Assembly (NCBI GenBank): GCA_964650975.1
Contig: CAZYWA010000417.1
Coordinates: 1-7,342, forward strand
DNA: 7,342 nucleotides
DNA from: CAZYWA01 sp964650975 [NCBI: uncultured bacterium]
GTDB lineage: Bacteria; JADJOY01
Direction: 5' to 3'
Part shown: positions 1-5,213 of the stretch, piece after piece
How positions within the stretch are numbered: the first letter of the stretch is position 1
How the letters are laid out: each line of letters opens with the position of its first letter
Notes under the pieces: generated by a model
Told to the model about the DNA's origin: nothing
What the model saw: only the letters and a program-made list of their open reading frames with translations
The model's database searches: none
Translations under genes and position numbers: made by a program

Positions 1-1177
1 CGTCCTCGATGAACTTCAGGTACGCGTCGAAGCTCAGCACCTGGTGGTCGATGAAGCCGTCTTTCGCGTACGGGCTGATCACGAGGCCCGGCACGCGGAG
101 TCCGTAGCCGTTGCCGTCCACCTTGGGTGGAGCCAGGTGGTCGTAGAAGCCGCCCCAGTCGTCCCAGGAGACGAAGATGGCGCTGGTGTCCCAGGCGTTC
201 GACTGCATCACGGTGTTGATGAGGCCCGTGACGTAAGCCTCGCCCTTGCTCACCTTGTCGGGCGGGTGCTCGCTCACTTCGCGCGACGGCACGATCCACG
301 CGACCGCGGGCAGGTCGCCGGCGGCCGCGTCGACGTAGAAGCGATCGAGCGGCACGACGTTCCCGATCTCGCCGTCCTGCTTCACGGTGGTGAACTCGGG
401 AAGCGGGTTCCAGATGCCGGGCACGCGCGCGAGCTGCGGGACCGGCGGGCAATCCATCGCGTCGTCCTCGCAGTCGGGCTCGGTGCCCTCGGCGAGGTAG
501 TACTTCCAGCTGACACCGTGCGCGTGGAGGAGATAGGTGAGGTCGGTCCACGCGTTGGGCCCGAGGCCGAAGCCGCGCAGGTCGTCGTCGTTCGTGCAGT
601 GCGCCGACCATTCGGAGACCAGGAACAGGTGCGCGGGGAGGCTCCACGCGGCGTCGGGCTCGAACAGGTGGTCTTGCAGCACGAACTGGCGCGCGTAGCT
701 CCAGTAGTTCGGGATCTCGCGATCGTCGTGGTAGCCCATCACGTCGTCGCCGTCGCCGCCGTTGCAGGTCGGGTCGAGCGGGTCGATGCAGTGCTTGAGC
801 GCTTTCTTCTGGCTCGCGACGAAGCCGTCCATCTTGCCGCCGTCGATGTCGGCCATGGCGGCCTCCACTTGATGGGGGCCGCCCGAGTTCATGTCCGCGC
901 CGTCGTGAAAGGGCGCCACGCACGCGCCGGTATCCGGGTCGGGGGAGCACACGGTGGGGAGTCCGGCGTCGTCGACGGGGATTCCGTCGGCGCCCGGGAA
1001 GGTCCCGAAGTAGTGATCGAAGGAGCGGTTTTCCTGCATCACGATGATGAGGTGATCGAGCTTCGCGAGCCCCGAGCGGGTCGTGGGGCTGGCACCGGCT
1101 CCACAGCCGGCCGGCGCGATGCAGCACACCAGTGCCGCACAGCCGCGTAGACCGCGGGCGAAACGTGTGATGGCCAT
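1..1177 (-). CDS. Secreted phosphoesterase, phospholipase C / acid phosphatase (AcpA-like) family, 3' end cut by window
   Basis: This gene encodes a predicted exported phosphoesterase (PF04185 family) that would hydrolyse phosphate esters such as phospholipid head groups or phosphomonoesters outside the cytoplasm. The 392 visible residues begin at ATG 1177 and run off the left edge without a stop. Residues 1-25 form a signal peptide (basic start, hydrophobic core, PAGC at 22-25), a degenerate lipobox that suggests a lipoprotein. The family signature HLIIVMQENRSFDHYFGT lies at 42-59. Further family blocks are WSLPAHLFLVS (178-188), WDDWGGFYDHLAPP (338-351) and YGLRVPGLVISPYAK (358-372). The E-N at 49-50 and D-D at 339-340 match the metal-binding positions expected for the family. 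FDAYLKFIED at the edge is typical of the region near the C-terminus, so little is missing. A GGAG about 11 bases upstream is a loose ribosome site. It is divergent from the MOSC gene. The substrate cannot be told from sequence. Confidence 0.93.
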   Translation of the reverse strand, partial: MAITRFARGLRGCAALVCCIAPAGCGAGASPTTRSGLAKLDHLIIVMQENRSFDHYFGTFPGADGIPVDDAGLPTVCSPDPDTGACVAPFHDGADMNSGGPHQVEAAMADIDGGKMDGFVASQKKALKHCIDPLDPTCNGGDGDDVMGYHDDREIPNYWSYARQFVLQDHLFEPDAAWSLPAHLFLVSEWSAHCTNDDDLRGFGLGPNAWTDLTYLLHAHGVSWKYYLAEGTEPDCEDDAMDCPPVPQLARVPGIWNPLPEFTTVKQDGEIGNVVPLDRFYVDAAAGDLPAVAWIVPSREVSEHPPDKVSKGEAYVTGLINTVMQSNAWDTSAIFVSWDDWGGFYDHLAPPKVDGNGYGLRVPGLVISPYAKDGFIDHQVLSFDAYLKFIED

Positions 1178-1287
1178 GGTCGAGGGAGCTCCGGCGTCGA
1201 GCACGTCGCAAGATCGTTGCCGTTGCCGCAACCCCGCCTGCGGACTCGGCCACGCGGAAGCGCGACCCTTCAACCCCACCCGTCGAA

Positions 1288-1303
1288 GCGCCACATGTGG
1301 CGC
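1288..1303. repeat. Perfect 16-bp palindrome in divergent intergenic region
   Basis: The sequence GCGCCACATGTGGCGC reads identically on both strands. A second copy of its core, CCACATGGG, follows at 1308-1316, 17 bases start to start. It lies between the divergent phosphoesterase and MOSC genes, about 110 bases from the phosphoesterase start and 90 bases from the MOSC start. It could be an operator for a dimeric regulator; which regulator is unknown, and there is no T-run to support a terminator. Confidence 0.4.
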
Positions 1304-1341
1304 CGCACCACATGGGTCGAGGAGCCCGGAGTAGAACATCC

Positions 1342-1350
1342 TGCTACGCT
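1342..1350 (+). promoter_or_regulatory. Possible extended -10 promoter element for the MOSC / membrane protein cluster
   Basis: TGCTACGCT resembles an extended -10 element (TGn followed by TACGCT, compared with TATAAT). It sits about 43 bases before the MOSC start at 1393 and just downstream of the palindrome. No convincing -35 hexamer is visible at the usual spacing, so the call rests on the -10 match and position only. Confidence 0.22.
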
Positions 1351-1392
1351 CGTTCGTCTGAGGCCTCGGGCAGGATCGATCGGAACGGGAAC

Positions 1393-1983
1393 ATGGATAC
1401 GGCAGCACTCTTCTCGACCTGGCGGCGCGTGAACCCGGTGGGCTGGTTGCTCGCGGCGCGCCGCGCGATCACGGCGCGGGTCCGCGACGGACGGGAGCTC
1501 GCGAGCGGCCACTCCGCCGTCGCTCGACCCACCGAGGTGGGCCGCGTGGTGTCGATCGCCCGGAAGCACGCGCATCGCGCACCGATGGAGCTCCTCGAGG
1601 AAGGCCAGATCACCGCGGAGCGCGGGCTCGAAGGCAACGTTTCCGGCCGGCCCGGACGGCGTCAGATCACGGTGGTCGCTCGCGAAGGCTGGGCCGACGC
1701 GTGCCGCGATCTGGGCCGCGACGTGCCGTGGACCACGCGCCGCGCGAACTTGCTGGTCGAAGGTCTCGGCGTGGCGCGGCGGGTGGGCGCGCGCCTCGAG
1801 ATGGGCCAGGTGCTGCTCGAGATCACCGGCGAAACCACGCCTTGCACCCGCATGGAAGAGCAGGTCGCCGGGCTCGCCGCGGCGCTCGAGCGCGACTGGC
1901 GCGCCGGAGTCACGTGCCGCGTGCTGCGCGGCGGCACGGTTCGCGTGGGAGACGTCGCACGGCTCGCGGAACCGGCGGACTGA
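1393..1983 (+). CDS. MOSC-domain protein
   Basis: This is a 196-residue protein whose C-terminal three quarters is a MOSC domain, the fold that carries or transfers sulfur in molybdenum cofactor sulfurases and in hydroxylaminopurine-resistance (YiiM-type) proteins. The domain runs from about residue 50 (GRVVSIARK) to 193. It contains GLEGN at 78-82, RQITVVAREGW at 90-100, RRANLLVEGLG at 116-126, the conserved cysteine in ETTPCTRM (Cys151), and CRVLRGGTVRVGD at 175-187. ATG 1393 is chosen because GGAACGGGA lies just upstream, but the first 50 residues match nothing I recognise. An in-frame GTG at 1537 would give a bare MOSC domain, and a GTG at 1297 would lengthen it. It is the first gene of the plus-strand cluster and ends 8 bases before the next start. 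The domain call is solid; the cofactor and substrate are not known. Confidence 0.85.
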   Translation: MDTAALFSTWRRVNPVGWLLAARRAITARVRDGRELASGHSAVARPTEVGRVVSIARKHAHRAPMELLEEGQITAERGLEGNVSGRPGRRQITVVAREGWADACRDLGRDVPWTTRRANLLVEGLGVARRVGARLEMGQVLLEITGETTPCTRMEEQVAGLAAALERDWRAGVTCRVLRGGTVRVGDVARLAEPAD

Positions 1984-1991
1984 GAATCGAC

Positions 1992-2576
1992 ATGGGATCG
2001 GCCGACGAGCACGAGCAGAACCTCTACCAGTCCTTTCCCGAGGGCATGTCGCCGCCGGGATCGGGCAATGGAAACGGCATGGAGCCGGGCGACCCGAGCG
2101 CCTTTCCGCACACCATCCTCGGGTCTGGGTCACCGAATGCCGCTGCGGAGGCGCGGGCCTCACGACGCTTCCGGTGGATCGCGGTGCTGGTGGGCTATGG
2201 CTCGGACTACCTGCTCACCGAGGTGCTGGACCGCGTGTTCTGGCTGTTGCTCGGACTCCACGTCGCGAGCCACGGTGGCGCCGAGCCGAGTCAGACGATG
2301 GTGCTCGCATGGATCTCGTTTCTGGGCTCGTCGAGCAGCGTGTTCGGGGGCTTCGTGTGCGGGCTGGTCGCCAAGCACTCGGAGGTCAGGCACGGCTTCG
2401 TGCAGGCGGCGCTCGGATTCACGATTTTCCTGCTGCAAGTGTGGCGCTCCGCGGATCGCTGGGGTCTTCCCACCTGGTATTACGTCGTCACGATTCCGGC
2501 GGTGACGATCGCGACGCTGAGCGGGGCGTGGCTCGCCGGCGAGAGGCGCCGCAAGCTCGAGCTGCGGCACGCGTGA
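1992..2576 (+). CDS. Uncharacterised membrane protein, paralogue 1 of 3
   Basis: This 194-residue protein has no function I can name. Residues 1-56 are a soluble Gly/Pro/Ser-rich head with the motif NLYQSF at 10-15. RRFRW at 58-62 leads into membrane helix 1 (about 61-87), which carries Asp72 in GYGSD. Helix 2 (about 104-127) contains FGGFVCG, helix 3 (about 134-150) begins with His134-Gly135, and helix 4 (about 162-182) precedes a basic tail (ERRRK). The GGF-to-HG spacing of 15 residues and the helix-1 GxxxD are shared with the two genes that follow, so this is a divergent member of the same family. ATG 1992 lies 8 bases after the MOSC stop with only a weak GAG upstream. Its stop overlaps the next start as GTGA, which suggests translational coupling and a common transcript. 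Confidence 0.82.
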   Translation: MGSADEHEQNLYQSFPEGMSPPGSGNGNGMEPGDPSAFPHTILGSGSPNAAAEARASRRFRWIAVLVGYGSDYLLTEVLDRVFWLLLGLHVASHGGAEPSQTMVLAWISFLGSSSSVFGGFVCGLVAKHSEVRHGFVQAALGFTIFLLQVWRSADRWGLPTWYYVVTIPAVTIATLSGAWLAGERRRKLELRHA

Positions 2577-3115
2577 GCACCACGCCGGAGCACTCCAACC
2601 CGAACCCGTATCAGTCGTTCGGCGACTCATCCGCGGAGCCACCGCCGCCGGCGGTGCCGGAATCGCCGCCGTCACGGTTTCGATGGTTCGCGGTGCTGAT
2701 CGGTGTGGCCGCCGACGTGGTCGTCTTCATCGGAACGGCCATGGTCATCGCGTGGTTGGTGCTGGTGCCCGCGAGCGGCGGCGATCTGAACGCCGCGCTG
2801 GACGCGGCCTTTCGCCGTCCGTGGGTGCCGGTGCTGCTGGTGCTGGGGTCGCTCTTGGGTCACGTCACGGGCGGTTTCGCGGCCGGGCGAATCGCGGGCG
2901 GGCGAGCGATGATCCACGGCCTCGCGGTGGCCGCGGGGTTCACCGGTGTCGTGACGCTGCTTGCGTTCGGCACGGAGGTCGAGCCGACGCCGGCCTTCCC
3001 CGAGTGGCTGAGCACGCTCGAGCTGGTGACGAGGTGGCCCTGCGCGGTCGGTGGCGCGGCCTTGGGCGTCGCCAGCGCCGGGGCGCGCTTCGGGTTGCCG
3101 CGCGTTCGGCGATGA
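2573..3115 (+). CDS. Uncharacterised membrane protein, paralogue 2 of 3
   Basis: This 180-residue membrane protein of unknown function starts at GTG 2573, inside the stop of the preceding gene (GTGA overlap); I see no separate ribosome site, so re-initiation is likely. The N-terminal head has NPNPYQSF (9-16) and a Pro-rich stretch (23-33). SRFRWFAVLIG at 34-44 is almost identical to the corresponding start of helix 1 in the previous protein. Helix 1 (about 36-65) carries Asp48 in GVAAD. Helix 2 (about 83-107) has TGGFAAGRIA at 99-108, followed by His115-Gly116 and helix 3 (about 117-133). A last helix lies at about 156-172, before a basic tail. Homology to both neighbours is visible by eye at these motifs, while the loops differ, so the duplications are old. 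Nothing shows a catalytic or transport role. Confidence 0.82.
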   Translation: MSTTPEHSNPNPYQSFGDSSAEPPPPAVPESPPSRFRWFAVLIGVAADVVVFIGTAMVIAWLVLVPASGGDLNAALDAAFRRPWVPVLLVLGSLLGHVTGGFAAGRIAGGRAMIHGLAVAAGFTGVVTLLAFGTEVEPTPAFPEWLSTLELVTRWPCAVGGAALGVASAGARFGLPRVRR

Positions 3116-3125
3116 GCTTCCCTGG

Positions 3126-3620
3126 ATGACGATGGAGACACCGCCTCGCGATCCCCCGGCGCCGCCACTGCCCGGGCACCCGCCGGCTGAGACCGCGGCG
3201 GCAAGTCCGCTGGCGGTCATCGTGGGCGCCGCGGTGGATCTCCTTTCGACCACGGCGTTCCAGTTCATCTACGACGTCATGCTCGCGATGCGGCTCGGCG
3301 ACGGCGGTGCCTTCGACCAGGAGCAGGTGGAGCGGACCCTCGGGCTCTTGCCCCACCGGCTCACGCTCTACGCGGCCGGCGGTGGCATGAGCGTCCTGGG
3401 AGGATTCGTCGCAGGACGGATCGCGCGGCGAAACGAGCTCTGGCACGGTGTCGCCGCGGGCTTCCTCTCGGTGCTGATCGGCAAGATCCTGAGCAGCTCG
3501 ACCCCTGCCGTCGTGTCTCTCGACGCGGCCGACAAGGTGATGAACGCGCTCGCGACCCCGCTCACGATCGCGTCCGCCGCGCTCGGCGGCTTCCTGGCAG
3601 TCCGGTACAGGCGGCGGTAG
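3126..3620 (+). CDS. Uncharacterised membrane protein, paralogue 3 of 3
   Basis: This 164-residue membrane protein of unknown function ends the plus-strand cluster. Starts at ATG 3126 or ATG 3132 are both possible; neither has a strong ribosome site and I chose the first, 10 bases after the previous stop. The head (1-27) is Pro-rich but, unlike the two upstream proteins, lacks the PYQSF motif. Helix 1 (about 28-55) carries Asp38 in GAAVD. Helix 2 (about 80-100) contains LGGFVAGRIA at 91-100, with His107-Gly108 opening helix 3 (to about 123). Helix 4 (about 142-160) ends in YRRRR-like basic residues (YRRR). GGFVAGRIA matches GGFAAGRIA of the second paralogue at 8 of 9 positions. A hairpin with a T-run follows about 80-110 bases downstream. 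Confidence 0.82.
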   Translation: MTMETPPRDPPAPPLPGHPPAETAAASPLAVIVGAAVDLLSTTAFQFIYDVMLAMRLGDGGAFDQEQVERTLGLLPHRLTLYAAGGGMSVLGGFVAGRIARRNELWHGVAAGFLSVLIGKILSSSTPAVVSLDAADKVMNALATPLTIASAALGGFLAVRYRRR

Positions 3621-3652
3621 CGCCGCAGCTCGCGGTTGCGAGTTGCCCGGAG

Positions 3653-3672
3653 GGCGGCGGTCCCTCGCCGCC
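3653..3672. repeat. GC-rich inverted repeat in convergent gap
   Basis: GGCGGCG and CGCCGCC face each other as a perfect 7-bp stem around a 6-base loop, about 30 bases after the stop of the third membrane protein gene. No T-run follows on either strand, so alone it is not an intrinsic terminator. It may be an RNA-stabilising hairpin or part of an interspersed repeat. Confidence 0.4.
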
Positions 3673-3700
3673 GGGCGCTTGCATCGCCATCGAACGCTGC

Positions 3701-3731
3701 GGACGCGACGGAGCGCGTCCCTCCGATTTTT
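3701..3731 (+). terminator. Probable intrinsic terminator of the plus-strand cluster, two alternative hairpins
   Basis: GGACGCG (3701-3707) pairs with CGCGTCC (3714-3720). Alternatively CGGAG (3709-3713) pairs with CTCCG (3721-3725), directly followed by A and five T residues (3727-3731). The second fold has a terminator layout but a short stem; the first is stronger but sits 6 bases from the T-run. The two cannot form together. Its position between convergent genes supports a terminator. No matching T-run exists for the minus-strand operon. Confidence 0.45.
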
Positions 3732-3741
3732 CAGAAGCTAC

Positions 3742-5052
3742 TCAAAGCAGGTGCGCGGCTTTGACGCGGAGGTACTCGTTGATGAGGCGCGCGTCGAGCT
3801 CGGCCGGCGGCACGTCGAGGCACAGGACGCCGCTCGCGCGCAGGCCGTCGATCGAGTGCTTTCTCCACAACAGGATCTCGGCGGCCGCGGCTTTCCGGTA
3901 GAGCTCCTCGTCGGTCGCGGTCTCGCCGTGCGCCAGCGCTTCCAGCGACTTGTCGCGCAGGAAGATCACCAGCGGCAGGTGGCGGCCGCGCATCGGCCGC
4001 AGGTGCTTCTCGATGGCGCCCAGGCTCGCGTCGTCGACGACCTGCGTCGCGAGCACCAGAAGGCTGCGCTTGCGTAGCCGCTTTTGCAGGAACTGGAAGG
4101 CCGCCTCGTAATTGGACGCGACCAGGCGCGGGAACTTGTCGTGCCCGAGATGGATCAAGCGATTGAGCTGCTCGGCGCCGCCCCGCGGCGGGAGGTAACC
4201 GTCGAGCCGGTCCGAGAACACCAGCATGCCGACCGCGTCCTGATACGAGAGCGCGATCTGCGACAGCATGAGACTCGCCTGCAGCGCGTGATCGAGGTGC
4301 GAGGGCGGGCCGCCCGGGTCGCGCATCATGCGGCCGCAGTCGAGCAGGAACACCACCGACTGGTTCTGGGTCTGCTGGAAGGTCTTCGAGATGAGCCGGT
4401 CGCGCTTCGCGGTGGCCTTCCACGCAACGTGGCGGAACTCGTCGTCGGGCTGGTACTCGCGGAGCCGCTCGAACTCGGTGTCGCCGCCCGCGCGCTTGAT
4501 GCGCTGGATGCCGAGCAGGCTCACCAGGTTGCGGCGCGCCAGCAGCCGGTACTCGGCGAGCGCGCGCAGATCCGGATAGACCCGGACGCTGGTCTCGCAC
4601 GGGACGCGCAGGATGCGCTCCCAGAGGCCGAGCGCGCTCGACACCCGCACGAACACCGTCGAGAGCCGCGTTTCGCCGCGCTCGTCGAGCTTCAATGCGT
4701 ACTCGATCTTGGTGCGCGATCGCTCGGGCAGGTGCAGGTGGACCGGCAGCTCGCGGACCTCGCTGGCGCTCGGGAGATCGTCGGTCACGTCGACCGCCAG
4801 CGCTCGCGCGAGGCGGTTGGTGAGCGTGATCGAGGCGGCGTGGAAACGGCGCACCGACACCACGTGCGGCACGGATCGCTCGGCCGCGACGTCGCCGAGG
4901 CGCGGCAGCGAGACCAGGTCGTAGAGCAGCACCGCGACCAGCACGCTGTCGAGGAGCAAGAGTGCCAGCTTCGTCTCGGGGACGAAGAGCACCGCGAGCG
5001 AGAGCAGCGCGGGTGCCAGCGCGATGCGAACGGTGAGCCGACTCGGGGTCAA
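3742..5052 (-). CDS. DUF58 (vWA-like) protein, MoxR partner
   Basis: This is a DUF58-family protein of about 436 residues, partner of the MoxR ATPase encoded upstream; such pairs are thought to act in assembly or maturation of envelope or metal-dependent proteins, though the role is rarely proven. Two membrane helices lie at about 9-25 and 29-47, followed by a beta-rich domain. The DUF58 hallmark is at 189-217, running from GGDTEFERLREYQPDDEF to HVAWKATAKR. A vWA-like domain follows: FLLDCGRMM at 235-243 occupies the metal-site position but lacks the classical DxSxS serines, which is common in DUF58 proteins. No ATG is available. TTG 5052, with GAGAAAACA just upstream, is preferred. A TTG at 5091 would add 13 residues, but those would be translated from hairpin repeats and are low-complexity. 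The gene lies 161 bases after the MoxR stop. Confidence 0.9.
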   Translation of the reverse strand: MTPSRLTVRIALAPALLSLAVLFVPETKLALLLLDSVLVAVLLYDLVSLPRLGDVAAERSVPHVVSVRRFHAASITLTNRLARALAVDVTDDLPSASEVRELPVHLHLPERSRTKIEYALKLDERGETRLSTVFVRVSSALGLWERILRVPCETSVRVYPDLRALAEYRLLARRNLVSLLGIQRIKRAGGDTEFERLREYQPDDEFRHVAWKATAKRDRLISKTFQQTQNQSVVFLLDCGRMMRDPGGPPSHLDHALQASLMLSQIALSYQDAVGMLVFSDRLDGYLPPRGGAEQLNRLIHLGHDKFPRLVASNYEAAFQFLQKRLRKRSLLVLATQVVDDASLGAIEKHLRPMRGRHLPLVIFLRDKSLEALAHGETATDEELYRKAAAAEILLWRKHSIDGLRASGVLCLDVPPAELDARLINEYLRVKAAHLL

Positions 5053-5061
5053 TGTTTTCTC

Positions 5062-5111
5062 GGGGGGCTTTCCAAGCCCCCCGCCCCGCAAAAAGCGCGG
5101 TTTTTGCGGGG
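5062..5111. repeat. Two adjacent perfect hairpins in the leader of the DUF58 gene
   Basis: GGGGGGCTT (5062-5070) pairs with AAGCCCCCC (5074-5082) across a 3-base loop. One base later CCCCGCAAAAA (5084-5094) pairs with TTTTTGCGGGG (5101-5111) across a 6-base loop. Stems of 9 and 11 bp are perfect. They end about 10 bases from the likely DUF58 start on the minus strand. No T-run follows on either strand, so a simple intrinsic terminator is unlikely. An mRNA-processing or attenuation structure between MoxR and DUF58, or an interspersed repeat, fits better. Confidence 0.65.
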
Positions 5112-5127
5112 CCCCACCCCCAAATCC

Positions 5128-5143
5128 GGCGCGACTCCGCGCC
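5128..5143. repeat. Third small hairpin of the MoxR-DUF58 intergenic cluster
   Basis: GGCGCG (5128-5133) and CGCGCC (5138-5143) form a perfect 6-bp stem with the 4-base loop ACTC. Alone it would be unremarkable in GC-rich DNA. It counts because it adjoins the two longer hairpins at 5062-5111, making a run of three structures in about 80 bases. Confidence 0.35.
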
Positions 5144-5169
5144 GACCGGGAGCTCGAGTGACGGGGCGC

Positions 5170-5175
5170 AGCATA
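5170..5175 (-). promoter_or_regulatory. Weak candidate -10 element upstream of the DUF58 gene
   Basis: Read on the minus strand, TATGCT (in GAACTATGCTGCGC) matches the -10 consensus at four of six positions and lies about 45 bases beyond the MoxR stop. No acceptable -35 is seen at 16-18 bases. If real, it would give the DUF58 gene its own transcript with all three hairpins in the leader. The base-composition contrast could be chance. Confidence 0.17.
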
Positions 5176-5213
5176 GTTCGCCGATGGTTTTCCACGCCGT
5201 CAGCTCATCGCGT

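Noticed and set aside
44-1150. A 368-codon open frame on the plus strand
   Set aside because: It is Arg/Val/His-rich with no family resemblance and is fully antisense to the phosphoesterase, whose conserved motifs (ENRSFDHYFGT, WDDWGGFYDH) establish the minus strand as coding.
1-1177. The phosphoesterase as a Tat-exported haemolytic phospholipase C
   Set aside because: No twin-arginine motif is present in the signal peptide, and the apparent size, much shorter than the roughly 700-residue PlcH/PlcN type, points to the smaller acid-phosphatase-like branch.
1270-2163. A 297-codon minus-strand open frame across the MOSC gene
   Set aside because: It reads as a Pro/Arg/His-rich antisense shadow and covers the MOSC motifs that identify the plus strand as coding.
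2683-3129. A 148-codon plus-strand open frame overlapping the second membrane protein gene
   Set aside because: It consists almost entirely of Arg/Gly/Ala and lies wholly in another frame of a gene with clear helix and motif structure.
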